Below are positions 1-14,500 of a stretch of 64,000 bases of DNA, piece by piece. Every line of letters begins with the position of its first letter. Within the stretch, counting starts at the first letter, position 1. Source of the DNA: Sipunculus nudus (taxonomy: Eukaryota > Annelida > Sipuncula > Golfingiida > Sipunculidae); contig CM049319.1 in assembly GCA_026874595.1 (NCBI GenBank), forward strand, positions 383,501 through 447,500, written 5' to 3'. Position numbers and translations under genes: made by a program. The notes beneath the pieces are model-generated. The model did no database searches. It had not been told where the DNA came from and was given only the letters and a program-made list of their open reading frames with translations.

Positions 1-520
1 CTATTTTTGGGAATAAGTAAAACTTGATCAAATGTTCATTATAATATGATGAAGGAAAATTATATTATTTGAGTAATCACCATAATAAAAAAATAATATT
101 GATTTTCATAACATTTCATCCTGCAGACAGAACTCAAAGAATGATTGTATACAAAACAAACCAGTGGGGAACTTTGGTTAATGATTCAATTAATCTTATT
201 CATTTATTTATATACCACATTTTTACACACATCAAGTATGTCCAAAGCACCTTACATAATAAATTGAATAAACTGGAATCTACTGGTAATTTTAAATACC
301 TTTCAAATGATTTGACAGGGAATTTTAATTATACATTATGTGAATCAACTTGGAATTTGGATAATAATTATATAAATCAATTGGATATATCAGTTGTTTT
401 TTTAAGTTTTAAATCAATCAGTTCTGAATTTTGGATTTTCACTTAATGAAAAATTGAGAATATGATATCCATTACACGATGCATAAGTTGGAAATTCTGG
501 CTGTCCAATAAATGAATAAT
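1..520. other. Intron, AT-rich, no recognisable feature
   Basis: This AT-rich sequence continues the intron beyond the 49-bp array. A 125-codon open frame on the plus strand (69-446) has AT-rich composition, no recognisable domain and no splice or promoter context, so I do not treat it as a gene. The next KIF6-like exon is not seen and must lie before position 1. Confidence 0.6.
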
Positions 521-3500
521 TTTAAGTCCATTAAGCCATCCTGGTACTGTACTCACCAGATGTGATAACTGTGCATCCATTTAGCCATCCTAGTACTGTA
601 CTCACCAGATGTGATAACAGTGCATCCATTTAGCCATCCTGGTACTGTACTCAGCATATGTGATAACTATACATCCATTAAGCCTACTGTTACTGTACTC
701 ACCAGATGTGATAACTGTGCATCCATTAAGCCAGCCTGGTACTGTACTCAACAGATTTGATAATAACAGTGCATCCATTTAGCTATCCGGGTACTGTACT
801 CACCAGATGTGATAACTGTACATCCATTTTACCATCCTGGTACTGTACTCACCAAATGTGATAACTGTGTGCCCATTTAGCCATCCTGGTACTGTACTCA
901 TCAGATGTGATAACTGTGCATCCATTAAGCCATCCTGGTACTGTACTCACCAGATGTGATAACTGTGTGTCCATAAAGCCATCCTGGTACTGTACACACT
1001 AGATGTGATAACTGTGCATCCATTAAGCCATCCTGCTACTGTACTCATCAGATGTGATAACTGTGCATCCATTAAGCCATCCTTGTACTGTACAAACCAT
1101 ATGTGATTGGGTCATCTTGGTACTGTCCTCACAAGATGTGATAACTGTACATCCATTAAGCCATCCTGGTACTGCACTAACCAGGTGTGATAACTGTGCA
1201 TCCATTAAGCCATCCTGGTACTGTACTCACCAGATGTGATAACTGTGCATCCATTTAACCATCCTGGTAGTACACACTAGATGTGATAACTGTGCATCCA
1301 TTAAGCCATCCTGCTACTGTACTCATCAGATGTGATAACTGTACATCCTTTAAGCCATCCTGGTACTGTACTCATCAGATGTGATAACTGTACATCCATT
1401 TAACCATCTTGGTACTGTACTCACCAAATGTGATAACTGTACATCCATTAAGCCATCCTGGTACTGCACTCACCAGATGTGATAACTGTGCATCCATTAA
1501 GCCATCCTGGTACTGAACTCACCAGATGTGATAACTGTGCATCCATTAAGCCATCCTGGTACTGTACTCACCAGATTTGATAACTGTACATCCATTAAGC
1601 CAACCTAGTACTGTACAAACCATATGTGATTGGGTCATCTTGGTACTGTACTCACAAGATGTGATAAATCTATATCCATTAAGCCATCCTGGTACTGTAC
1701 TCACCAGGTAGGATAACTGTACTACCTTAGGTAATAACTGTACATCCATTAGCCATCCTGCTACTGTACTCACATGATGTAATAACTGTACATCCATTAA
1801 GCCACCCTGGTAGTTTACTCACCAGATGTGATAACTGTATGTCCATTAAGCCACCTAGGTACTGTACTCACCAGATTTGATAACTGTAAATCCATTAAGC
1901 CATCCAATACTGTACTCACAAGATGTGACTGGGTCATCTTGTTTCTGTAGTCACAAGATGGGATAAATGCAAGTCCATTAAGCCATCCTGGTACTGTACT
2001 CATCAGATGTGATAACTGTACATCAATTAAGCCATCCTGGTACTTTACTCACATGATGAGATAAATGTACATCCATTAAGCCATCCTGGTAGTTTACTCA
2101 CCAGATGTGATAACTGTATGTCCAATAAGCAACCCTTGTACTAAACTCACCAGATTTGATAACTGTAAGTCCATTAAGCCACCCTTGTACTGTACTCACC
2201 AGATGTGATAACAGTGCATCCATTTAGCCATCCTTGTACTGTACTCATCAGGTGTGATAACTATACATCTATTAAGCCATCCTGGTACTGTACTCACTGG
2301 ATGTGATAACTGTGCATCCATTTTGCCATCCTGGTACTGTACTCACCAGATGTGATAACTGTAAGTCCATTAAGCCATCCTGGTATTGTACTCAACAGAT
2401 GTGATTGGGTCATCTTGGTACTGCACTCACCAGATGTGATAACTGTTTGTCCATTAGACCATCCTTGCAATGTACTCATTAGATATAATAACTGTATGCC
2501 CATTAAGCCATCCTGGTTTTGTACTCAACAGATGAGATAACTGTATGCCCATTAGCTATCCTGATACTGTACTCACCAGATATGATAAAGTTCTGTATGT
2601 CCATTTAGCCATCCTGGTACAGTGCTCACCAGATGTGATAACTGTGCATCCAATAAGCCATTCTGGTACTGTACTCACCAGATGTGATAACAATGCATCC
2701 ATTTAGCCATCATGGTACTGTACTCACCAGATGTGATAACTGTACACCATTAAGCCATCCCGGTACTGTACTTACCAGGCATGATAACTGTGTGCCCATT
2801 TAGCCATCCTGGTACAGTACTCACCAGATGTGATAACTGTGCATCCATTTAGCCATCCTGGTACTGTACTCACCAGATGTGATAACAGTGCATCCATCTA
2901 GCCATCCTGGTACTGTATTCATCAGATGTGATAACTATACATCCATTAAGCCATCCTGGTACTGTACTCACCAGATGTGATAACTGTGCATCCATTAAGC
3001 CATCCTCGTACTGTACTCACCAGATTTGATAACAGTGCATCCATTTAGCCATCCTGGTACTGTACTCACCAGATGTGATAACTATACATCCATTAAGCCT
3101 ACTGTTACTGTACTCACCAGATGTGATAACTGTGCATCCATTAAGCCAGCCTGGTACTGTACTCAACAGATTTGATAACAGTGCATCCATTTAGCTATCC
3201 GGGTACTGTACTCACCAGATGTGATAACTGTACATCCATTTAACCATCCTGGTACTGTACTCACCAAATGTGATAACTGTGTGCCCATTTAGCCATCCTG
3301 GTACTGCACTCACCAGATGTGATAACTGTGCATCTATTAAGCCATCCTGGTACTGTACTCACCAGATGTGATAACTCTGTGTTCATTAAGCCATCCTGGT
3401 ACTGTACTCATCAGATGTGATAACTGTACATCCGTTAAGCCATCCTGGTATAACACTCACCAGATGTGATAACTGTGCATCCATTAAGCCATCCTGGTAC

Positions 3501-5620
3501 TGTACTCACCAGATGTGATAACTGTGTGTCCATTAAGCCATCCTGGTACTGTACACACTAGATGTGATAACTGTGCATCCATTAAGCCATCCTGCTACTG
3601 TACTCATCAGATATGATAACTGTGCATCCATAAAGCCATCCTGGTACTGTACTCACCAGATTTGATAACAGTGCATCCATTTAGCCATCTGGGTATTGTA
3701 CTCACCAGATGTGATACCTGTACATCCATTAAGCCATCCTGGTGCTGCACTCACCAGATGAAATAACTGTGCATCCATTAAGCCATCCTGGTACTGTACT
3801 CACCAGATGTGATAACTGTGCATCCATTAAGCCATCCTGGTACTGTACACACTAGATAACTGTGAATCCATTAAACCATCCTGCTACTGTACTCATCAGA
3901 TGTGATAACTGTACATCCTTTAAGCCATCCTGGTACTGTACTCATCAGATTCGATAACTGTATATCCATTTAACCATCTTGGTACTGTACTCACCAAATG
4001 TGATAACTGTACATCCATTAAGCCATCCTGGAACTGCACTCACCAGATGTGATAACTGTGCATCCATTAAGCCATCCTGGTACTGTACTCACCAGATGTG
4101 ATAACTGTGCATCCATTAAGCCATCCTGGTACTGTACTCACCAGATGTGATAACTGTACATCCATTAAGCCATTCTAGTACTGTACAAACCATATGTGAT
4201 TGGGTCATCTTGGTACTGTACTCACAAGATGTGATAAATCTATATCCATTAAGCCATCCTGGTACTGTACTCACCAGGTAGGATAACTGTACATCCATTA
4301 AGCCATCCTGGTACTGTACTCACATGATGTGATAGCTGTACATCCATTAAGCAACCCCGGTAGTGTACTCACCAGATGTGATAACTGTATGTCCATTAAG
4401 CCATCCTGGTACTGAACACACCAGATGTGATTGGGTCATCTTGGTACTGTACTCACAATATGTGATAAATCTATATCCATTAAGCCATCCTGGTACTGTA
4501 CTCACCTTAGGTAATAACTGTACATCCATTAGCCATCCTGCTACTGTACTCACATGATGTTATAACTGTACATCCATTAAGCCACCCTGGTAGTGTACTC
4601 ACCAGATGTGATAACTGTATGTCCATTAAGCCACCTAGGTACTGTACTCACCAGATTTGATAACTGTAAATCCATTAAGCCATCCGATACTGTACTCACA
4701 AGATGTGACTGGGTCATCTTGTTTCTGTAGTCACAAGATGTGATAAATGCAAGTCCATTAAGCCATCCTGGTACTGTACTCATCAGATGTGATAACTGTA
4801 CATCAATTAAGCCCTTCTGGTACTTCATCACATGATGAGATAACTGTACATCCATTAAGCCATCCTGGTAGTTTACTCACCAGATGTGATAATTGTATGT
4901 CCATTAAGCAACCCTTGTACTAAACTCACCAGATTTGATAACTGTAAGTCCATTAAGCCATCCTGGTACTGTACTCATCAGATGTGACAACTTGTAAGTC
5001 CATTAAGCCACCCTGGTACTGTACTTACCAAATGTGATAACAGTGCATCCATTTAGCCATCCTTGTACTGACATCAGGTGTGATAACTATACATCCATTA
5101 AGCCATCCTGGTACTGTACTCACTGGATGTGATAACTGTGCATCCATTTTGCCATCCTGGTACTGTACTCACCAGATGTGATAACTGTAAGTCCATTAAG
5201 CCACCCTTTGTACTGTACTCACCATATGTGATAACTGTACATCCATTAAGCCATCCTGGTACTGCACTCACCAGATGTGATAACTGTGCATCCATTAAGC
5301 CATCCTGGTACTGAACTCACCAGATGTGACAACTGTGCATCCATTAAGCCATCCTGGTACTGTACTCATCAGATGTGATAACTGTACGTCCTTTAAGCCA
5401 TCCTGGTACTGTACTCACCAGATGTGATAACTGTGCATCCATTAAGCCATCCTGGTACTGTACTCACCAGATGTGACAACTGTGCATCCATTAAGCCATC
5501 CTGGTACTGTACTCATCAGATGTGATAACTGTACGTCCTTTAAGCCATCCTGGTACTGTACTCACCAGATGTGATAACTGTGCATCCATTAAGCCATCCT
5601 GGTACTGTACTCACCAGATG
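521..5620 (-). repeat. 49-bp minisatellite spanning the donor of exon 5615-5735
   Basis: About 100 head-to-tail units of 49 bp fill this stretch. In gene orientation the unit reads ATCACATCTG|GTGAGTACAG, followed by a segment containing TACCAGGATGGCTTAATGG and TGCACAGTT. The first ten bases are the last ten bases of the adjacent exon, and GTGAGTAC is its donor. A minority of units (near 1110, 1628, 2403, 4197 and 4430) keep a longer exon match, GACCCAATCACAT, which shows descent from the exon edge rather than convergence. Units vary by substitutions and small indels. As 49 is not a multiple of three, read-through would shift frame and meet stops quickly. Confidence 0.95.
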
Positions 5621-5735
5621 TGATTGGGTCTCTCAGTCTCCCCTGGACAAACTCCTCCGTGATCCTCACACATTCCAGTTTCTCTTCATCTGTCAGCTTA
5701 CTGTCATCCATACTGTCACTGTCTATGGCAAGGAC
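5615..5735 (-). CDS. KIF6: KIF6-like exon, early stalk
   Basis: This 121-nt exon encodes VLAIDSDSMDDSKLTDEEKL followed by ECVRITEEFVQGRLRDPITS plus one base. It resembles the KIF6 segment after the neck that contains LTEAELLQLEKLITSFLE. The acceptor is TGATTCACAG|GTCCTT and the donor is ATCACATCTG|GTGAGT. Its last 10-15 bases with the donor are repeated throughout the 49-bp array that begins at its 3' end. The homology is short, but the phase match to the previous exon and the strong splice sites support it. Confidence 0.82.
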
Positions 5736-5812
5736 CTGTGAATCATAAATTATTGGCATGTTAATAAAGGTTAAGTTCCACCTTAGTGATATCATCTATT
5801 TATAACCTATAT

Positions 5813-6030
5813 TGGGCCTGGACAGTCCAGGGGTAAAATGCTCAGCTCTCTCTGCTTGTGACCCCAGCATGGCTATGAAAGTGGGTTGCAGTTGCCCGTC
5901 CGATGTCGGTGGTTTTTCTCTGGGTTCTCCGGTTTCCTCCACCTCTACAGTTTACCAAACGTCACAATCTGAGCCATGGAGGGTGCCATGATTAGTTATA
6001 ATAACTATTTGTACAATCCATGTAAAATAA
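5813..6030 (+). mobile_element. SINE-like dispersed repeat
   Basis: A compact GC-richer block contains GTTGCCCGTCCGATGTCGG and TTTTTCTCTGGGTTCTCCGG then TTTCCTCC, a wording I associate with abundant short retroposons of marine invertebrates. It ends in an AAATAAATGCATG-type A-rich tail. No target-site duplication was established. It sits in the intron directly upstream of exon 5735 in gene orientation. The family assignment is tentative. Confidence 0.45.
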
Positions 6031-6350
6031 ATGCATGTTTATATTATAACACCTGTCAAACAGAAAATGTATTTCTTAGTACAAAGTGTTTTTAGGGAAA
6101 GCTATTTTGACTGAAGATGAAGATATATAATTATATGATAAGAAGAACATGTTGTAATGTTATTAAAGTCTTACAGAACAAACAATCTACGAACAAAGCT
6201 TTACATAATGTATAGTGCTGAAAGGAGTACATCAGTCTGTCACTTGTGTCTGAAAGAATGATTTAATACTCGTGACGGCCATCTTCCTGGGAGCCAGGTC
6301 TCTAAATACTTTGATAAACTGAGGCAGAATAAACTGAGTGAGTGAGCCTA

Positions 6351-6840
6351 TCAATGATACCAGCCAATCAATAACGATACCAGCCAATCAATAACGATAC
6401 CAGCCAATCTATAATGATACCAGCCAATCAATAATGATACCAGCCAATCTATAATGATACCAGCCAATCAATAACGATACCAGCCAATCAATAACGATAC
6501 CAGCCAATCAATAACGATACCAGCCAATCTATAATGATACCAGCCAATCAATAACGATACCAGCCAATCTATAATGATACCAGCCAATCAATAACGATAC
6601 CAGCCAATCTATAATGATACCAGCCAATCAATAACGATACCAGCCAATCAATAACGATACCAGCCAATCAATAACGATACCAGCCAATCAATAACGATAC
6701 CAGCCAATCTATAATGATACCAGCCAATCAATAACGATACCAGCCAATCTATAATGATACCAGCCTATCAATAACGATACCAGCCAATCTATAATGATAC
6801 CAGCCAATCAATAACGATACCAGCCAATCAATAATGATAA
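6351..6840. repeat. 20-bp minisatellite
   Basis: About 24 copies of a 20-bp unit, ATACCAGCCAATCAATAACG, occur in tandem. Two main variants interleave: CAATCAATAACG and CAATCTATAATG. The units are nearly perfect, which suggests recent expansion. The array is intronic and does not include a splice site. Confidence 0.97.
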
Positions 6841-6844
6841 TGTT

Positions 6845-9780
6845 GAATCAATAAAACAATAATAATGGCCAATCATTAATACCAGAAAACAGCTGTCATA
6901 AATCTCATCTGTTTACATATAACATCCACTGTGGAGAATTGACTTAGTACCAAGTATGGGAGACCAAGTAATTACTACCAAGTTCACCACAATTTGATAC
7001 ATTTCAGCCTAAGTATAGTGGTCAAAACCTGTACCAGTAGATGTTCTGGTAAAATTTACAGCATTTTCCCCGGAGGCTTCAGGGATGTTATTTGTGTTAC
7101 AGTCTGGGATACATCTTTCTTTCCAGCTAAAACTCCCACCATCTACATCCAGATCTAATCTAAATGGTATAACAATAAAATGTTAAAAACAAACTTTGGA
7201 TTAATAAAATAAATCTTACCCTTTTGATCATTTAATCTCAAAGGAAACCAATAACCACTGATACTTTCATGGTATTACTGAAGTCAGTCACTGACAGGGA
7301 AACCATGTCTGACTCAAAGAACAGCATGTTCCTGTTAAACCACACACCAGGCTTAGTGGGAGCTATTGCCAGCCTAAGGTTTTCATTTCATTGATTTGTT
7401 CCATGTCCAGGCAGGCAGTGTCTGCAGGTAAACTGTGTATAGCTCTGATTAGTCCACGCGGAGCCTAAACAACAACACAACACAACCACGCAGTCAGGCC
7501 TGGTGCTTCACCATATTGATACAGGCCCTCACAATATTACCATAAGTACACACTACAAAAGTCAATTAGATCCCTGATTGTCACCCACCGGCTTGCAGGA
7601 GCATGAATTCACGGACTTGATTTCCTGCACAGGTCACGATTAGTAGTTCTCTACAAGAACGGCTCAGCCAACTATAACAACCTGAGCATGTATTTAAACC
7701 CTGGTCATTTGTGTTGTGCACATTATGGCTGTGACCACATTAGTATATCAGTAACAAAATTAATAGTGTTACTGTTGTATTTAGTGTATGACCTTTGTAG
7801 TGGAGGGTAATCCCACTCAGTGGCCATGTTCTTATATAAAATCAACATTTGGAGTGGCCATGCATGTTTAAACATTCATTTAATCTAAATTGGCTTTGTT
7901 GATATGCTAATTATTGAATCAACAACTAATCTGGCATTCAAAGAACACACTAAAGGTAAAAACACAAACAACATCTGTTAAAAACATCAGATCTAAAGGT
8001 CTGCCCCTATTTATAGTATGTTTGAAGGGACCTAATCACAAACAAAGCAAGTTGAATCAATACGAAAAATAGTCTTTTCTTTGAAATAAAATAGTACCTG
8101 CCAAAATATTGTACTGAAACTGTTAGTGTTAAAAAAAGTGGACCATTCGCGATCACTGGTGTCAACATAAATATAGCATGAACGCCACCTCTGTTTTAAA
8201 TTTTCTTTTCAGATTATAACCGGTACTGTTTCATAACAGTGCACTTTCATGTTTGAACTAGTTGCATGTGGGTCTTTTTACGCATGCACAAAATCAGCCT
8301 TCCCATTTTACTGGTAAACAGACACACTGGACCATGTTTACTCAATATGCAAATCCATAACAATGTGTTAAGCACCTGAAGGAGAGGTACTAAGACTGTG
8401 TGCTGAGATGGCTTTACTGGGAAATCTTTGCAGAAAGCAAAGTGATCTGATAGTATAAAAGAATGGGCATTCTGTTACTTCTGATTATGACCCTTTATCA
8501 GATTATTCCTCTTTATTAAATACTCCAAATGTACTTAATAATTGCTATGTACCAAATACTCAAAAATACAGATTGCTATGCAAACTTCTATCTATGGAGC
8601 AATCATGTGCAATTTTATTAATAATTTTCTAAGTAATATCCCTCTACACAAATCATTTTCTGATTTCTTCCAGACTTATAATATACCTACCATTAAGCTC
8701 TGATAGCATGGTACCCTTCTGACTGTAGGTTACTCTCACCCAAACGTTCACTCAAAGTGCTTCAGCCAGGCCCTAAGTACCCAGGCTTAATACAATCATT
8801 GATAAGGCCAAGAGTGACTGTTTGTACAAGTTGTTGACATTTGGCATTAAATGTGTTTGCTCTAGGGTTTGCTCTTGAGTAGACCCAAAAATGAATGCCA
8901 GTCGCTGAGTGCCAGTACACTAGTTTATGTATTGTATGAAGCATTTTTTTCACCTTGATCTGATGCATATGCTCTGATCTGATTCTGCTGCTACAATACT
9001 GCTTACAAAATGCAGGTGTTGATAAACAGTACAGTTTAAATATCTTAACCTTCATTATGGGTCTTTGGTGGATCATTACAATGTTAGGTGTATCATTACA
9101 ATGTTTGGCAAATCAAGACTGAGTGTCAATTTACCATTAACATGTTATCTGAGCTTCCACCAAGGCCAGTGTGCTGTGCATGATTTGACCATGCCAGGGC
9201 TGGACATTGAGCCTAAAGCTATGTTCCATGTATCTGCAAAAGACATACCTATGTACGTTCCATAGCGCGCAGTCCGCAAAAACTGTTTCCATAAGTACGT
9301 ACGTTTTTCTTGCTGATACCCTTTTACGTGCCTCTTTTGAAACTGCAAGGACTACAGGCAGGTTCAAGAAGGTCAATATGTCTCATCACACCTAGAACCG
9401 GGGCACTGCTGGGAAATGTAGGCATTTTTGCCATCCGCAAAACGTATGAATCGCTCACTGATCCGTTTCAATGCTGTCCGTTTTTGTGGATACGCATGCG
9501 GAGCACGTTAAAATGTACATATGGAAACAGTTCATCTAAAAAAAGAGGGATCTGATTTTTTGCGTACGAGACATACGAGATTTACGGATGAATGGAAACA
9601 CAGCTTAATTTAGTAAAATACATGTACTTGTAATTATTTATTCAAAGTGACACACAACACATACTGACAACCTTTCCTGTGTGCATGGCCTTTTCTTGAA
9701 TAAAGGGACACAGGATAAAGCTCATATATTATTATTCATATATTGTTATATCTGATATGGTAAATATAATTATATAACAA
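6845..9780. other. Intron without recognisable genes
   Basis: This is unique-looking AT-rich intron. Short open frames near 8762-9555 have no family resemblance. Around 9255-9605 lies a CpG-rich stretch with the inverted pair ACTGTTTCCAT (9281) and ATGGAAACAGT (about 9519), which could be the ends of a small inverted-repeat element, but I could not define its boundaries. Confidence 0.5.
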
Positions 9781-9788
9781 GAGACCCA

Positions 9789-11520
9789 GAGGTCTAATGT
9801 TCACTCTGTGAATTACTGTGCATTTTGGCAGGTGATTAAAAAAATGTTTCAGAAAGATCAGTCCAAGAGTCTCAGAGGAGACTCTGTTTTGGCAGATTAT
9901 AACAAATAAATACTTAATGACATATTATGGATAAAAGTGGAAAAGACCATTACAGCCTGCTGAAAGTAGCTAAACACAGGTAGCGCTACCTGCAGGTCAA
10001 AATCATTAAGCAGTCACATGATCAATATTCCTGTGAAATTTGAAACTGAAGGCTGCAGCAGTTCCTAAGATAATTGGTAACAGACAATACATCATGTATG
10101 GAAACACATCAAGTTGTTAAATTTTACGATCGACAAAATTTGAAGTTCCGTAGAGACGCCATCTTGAGAATGACTTGACTAAATTTTTACTCAAGTTATA
10201 CCCCTTCCTCTAAGGAACTGCTGACTATGATATGAAGGCCAAAATATTAATGCTTTGTGACTTATCTAGTAAGAAGTGGAAAAGACCATTTCGTCCCACA
10301 GAAAGTAGGTCAACAAAGGTGGCGCCACCTTGAGGTCAAAATCATTGAGCAGTCACATGATCAATATTCCTGTGAAATTTGAAACTGAAGGCTGCAGCAG
10401 TTCCTAAGATATTTGGTAACAGACAATACATCCTGTATGGAAATAATCAAGTTGTCAAACTTTGCAATTGTCACAATTTGAAGTTCCGTAGATATGCCAT
10501 CTTGAAAATGACTTAACTGAATTTATACTAAAATTATTATTTCCCTTCCTCCTAGTAACTGTTGACTATGATATGAAAGCCAAAGTATTTATTCTTTATG
10601 ACATATCTTGGAAAAAACAGAAGAGACCATTACAGCCTGTAGAAAGTAGGTCAACACAGGTGGCACCACCTGCAGGTCAAAATCATTCAGCAGTCACATG
10701 ATCAATATTCCTGTGAAATTTGAAACTGAAGGCTGCAGCAGTTCCTCAGATATTTGGTAACAGACAATACATCATGTATAGAAACACATCAAGTTGTCAT
10801 ATTTTGCAATCGACAGAATTTGAAGTTCTGTAGAGACGCCATCTTGAAAAAGACTTGATTGAATTTATACTCAAATTATTCCCCTTACTCTAAGGAACTG
10901 CTGACTATGATATGAAGGCCAAAATATTAATACTTTATGACTTTATTTCAGAAGAAGTGGAAAAGATTATTTCATCCCGCAGAAAGTAGGTCAACACAGG
11001 TGGCGCCACCTTGAGGTCAAAATCATTGAGCAGTCACATGATCAATATTCCTGTGAAATTTGAAACTGAAGGCTGCAGCAGTTCCTCAGATATTTAGTAA
11101 CAGACAATACATCCTGTATGGAAACACATCAAGTTGTCATATTTTGCGATCGACATGATTTGAAGTTCCATAGAGACGCCATCTTGAAAATGACCTGACT
11201 GAACTTACACACAAATTATTCCCCTTCTTCTAAGGAACTGTTGACTATGATATGAAGGCCAAAATATTAATACTTTATGACTTATCTTGGAAGAAGTGGA
11301 AAAGACCATTTCATCCCGCAGAAAGTAGGTCAACATAGGTGGCACCACCAAAAGCTTATTTTTGCATGTCCATCCCATGATCATTAATTCTGCAAAGTTT
11401 CATGAAGGTAGCTGCTGTGGCTGTTGAGATATTTGGTAACAGACGGTGGACGGTGGACAGTTGACAGTGGACAGTGGACGGCGGACGCTGCGCCATGGCA
11501 TAAGTTCACAGAGTGAACTA
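9789..11520. mobile_element. Non-autonomous element with internal 340-bp tandem repeats
   Basis: The outer parts carry the inverted pair TTCACTCTGTGAA (about 9808) and TTCACAGAGTGAA (about 11505). Inside are four full and partial copies of a unit of about 340 bp, marked by AAAAGACCATT at about 9941, 10280, 10621, 10961 and 11300. Each unit contains a form of GGTGGCGCCACC, the phrase GTCACATGATCAATATTCC and CTGCAGCAGTTCCT. It ends in a GGACGGTGGACAG-type purine-rich stretch. No protein is encoded. Classification as a transposon is inferred from the defined ends and from the resemblance of its phrases to elements elsewhere in the window. Confidence 0.55.
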
Positions 11521-14500
11521 AAAAACAGGAGTATATAATACCAGAACAATTATTTTGCTATGACATACAACTTCAAGTTGTCAAACCTATGTTTTAATAA
11601 AAACAAGTGACCAATGGATCATGGTGCTAAGCTAAGGAACACAACTTGTGATTAGGATTTGACAACAAACAGAGTTTAAAGGACAGTTGTTCTAAATTAT
11701 TATCTGACTTTTTAAGTATATATGAACAGTTATAATTTCTTAATTATGCATGATTGATTTCAGTGGGGGAAATCTACAAAGATTAATTTCATAAATGACA
11801 ACTATGTCCAGGACAGTTGTTCTAAATTATTATCTGACATTTTATTTTCAAAAATTAATCTACAGGTCTTTACAGCAGACTTGAGAACTGAATTTGTCTG
11901 TGGGACACTATACTCCTTTCCATCAACTTGTGTCCACCTGTTTTTTGGAGATAAATTCCTTAAGAGTTTACATTTTTCAATAATTTCTTAGAAATGTGCA
12001 AAAAGAAAGAAGTGACAGCCTAACATGGCAACAAAGAATTTTACAATAAATCTCCAAATTGCGTTTCACAATTGTTTTGGCCCTTCAAAATGATCTGACA
12101 GGTCAGATGTCTCCCAGGCATGAGAATTAAGCCATCTTTGTTTTGGTTGGTTATATTTTTTTAGAATGTTTACATGACATCATCCAATGAGAAGCTGTCA
12201 ATTGAGGCTGTTTTTGCATGTGACCAATGACCTTAACTGCCATAAGTGAGGCTGATATGTAGTAAAATTTAGACTGATTTCTCATATTTTTAAATAATTC
12301 TCTTTCTTAAACAAGGTGTAAGGTAGATAATGACTTATTTTGTTGAAAAATCGGCCCTTTAATATTCTACCATAAATTAATATTTCCCCTTAAAATGTAA
12401 CTAATAAAAATTTTATATAGCAAAAAACAGATGGGCAGGATGGGATGAAGCAGATTATAAACCCCTTCACACACAAAACATTTTCAAAATGATTTTGGCA
12501 AAGTGGTTTGACCAAATCAGTTTGAATCTGTGTTGTGTGTTCACATGGGCATCAAGCATCAGTGCAACATTTTACATGCAAAAACAATGTAACCACATCC
12601 TGACACAATTATTAGCGCATGCACTGTGACCTAGTTAATTGCTGTATGAAAACCAGGTCTAAACCATTTTAAATGTGAATTGAGCGATGTCACACCACAA
12701 TTTAGCAAAGCAGATAACATGATATGCAATCAAGTAGGTTTGAAACCACCTCCTGAGCTTGATCCAAAATGTTTTGGCAAAAACGGTTTGAAAATACTTT
12801 GGATTGCTGTGTGAATACTAAATTTGAATTTAAAATGCTCTGAAACTGGTTTGAATTTGCATGTGACAGGGTCATATTTCTTTGTCTGACTGCCAAACAC
12901 TGAACTAGGGCTGGAGTGTTTTATCAATATATTGATCAATACAGGTAGCATCATAGGGTTATAGGTATGGACCTGACAGGAATCCATACTATGAAACAGG
13001 CACTCTCTTCATGAACTGGTATATTAACAGAAAGTACAATTTATGATGTTTTTTAATTTGTATTTCTTAGTGCAATACAGAGACAAATGTGGTTGTACTA
13101 TATAACATTTCTAATAGCTTTATCATCTAATAACGTAAAACAAAATAAAGTTCAACTGCATTAATTTTACATTTTCTCTTGTTCAACAAATAAAAGTATT
13201 TCACAGATAATCAATGCCTAAGACTGGCCAGCTGACAGAAATAAGCTGGCCAGTAATTATCTCTATACAGAGACAGAGAGTGCTGCATGCATTCTAATGG
13301 TGCCCTGTCTGATTTTACTTAATGTCCCTCCTTTGGCCACATAACCAAACATGATCTGGCTAACTAACCCTTAACTACAACACCTAACTTGTTTCCCTGC
13401 TCAAATAAGAAATTTAGAAAATGTACAGAGGTCTGTTTTCCCCACCAAAGAGGAATGTGAGAAATGTGTACGTGCACATTCACACACACATACAGTCACA
13501 GGACTGACCGAAAATACTTTGTGCAGGCTTCATCAGAGAACTTAAGACAGAGAACAAAAACGGAAAGTGACTTATAAGATGCAACTACTATTAAAATAAG
13601 AAGAAGATCCGAGTTGAAAGGGCCCAATCACCTATCTAACCTTTATAAAATAAAGGTAATCCCTCATGGCTTTTATAAGAATAGGCCAGAAAACATAGAT
13701 ATCACTGCACACAGGCTGCTTGTTTTGTTTATATCAACATGTTTATAATATGTGGGGGCACGCTAATATAATCAAAACAAAACTAACAAGGGCACCTAGC
13801 AGCAAGTCAGATAAGCCAGAGCTTTGTAAATGCAGTTTTGCAACAAGTGACCTTTCTACTTATGCATACATGCAACCTACAACCTTAGGTTAAATGTTTT
13901 TTCCCATTGTTAACATTGTTGTGTTTACATTTAACATGTCGATAAACAAGTTCATACTTCCTTCACGAAAGCCTTATAGGAATTTTTCACAATCAAAATT
14001 ACCCTTAGACCATTAATATATACACAGAAGAAGCCAGAAATAACATAAATTCTTTTTCAATATATCAGTGAATGGGCACCTTTAAACTTTTGAGAAATAG
14101 TGTCGCATGTGAAAATTAAAAATTTTGTATAAAACAATTCATAAAAAAAAATAGGGCAAACTTGCATAATACGCCCATTGTGTACTTGGTGACCTCTGTC
14201 CTTATGTGTTAACTTTAAAGAGAATGTAATTCATGTGAAAAACTGTATTGGTAAGTATGTTTATTGAGTGTCATGAATATGCATAAGATTTTTGTTAAGT
14301 CACCATGGTGCCACCAAAGTTGGGTTACCTCTGACCTTATTAAATATGCATAGATTTTGCTGGAAATCAAAATTATGCGAGATATTATACAGATTAATAT
14401 TTCTGATGAGTTTGATCAAAATCCATTGTATTCCTCTTTAGTTATCACAGCGACACAACAAAGTAGCCTTGTGACCTCTGACCTCATTAAATATGCAGGA

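Noticed and set aside
69-446. Small protein-coding gene at the left edge
   Set aside because: AT-rich composition, no recognisable domain, and position inside the kinesin intron on the opposite strand.
521-5620. CRISPR-like array of regularly spaced repeats
   Set aside because: The units are contiguous 49-bp tandem copies without unique spacers, in a spliced eukaryotic gene.
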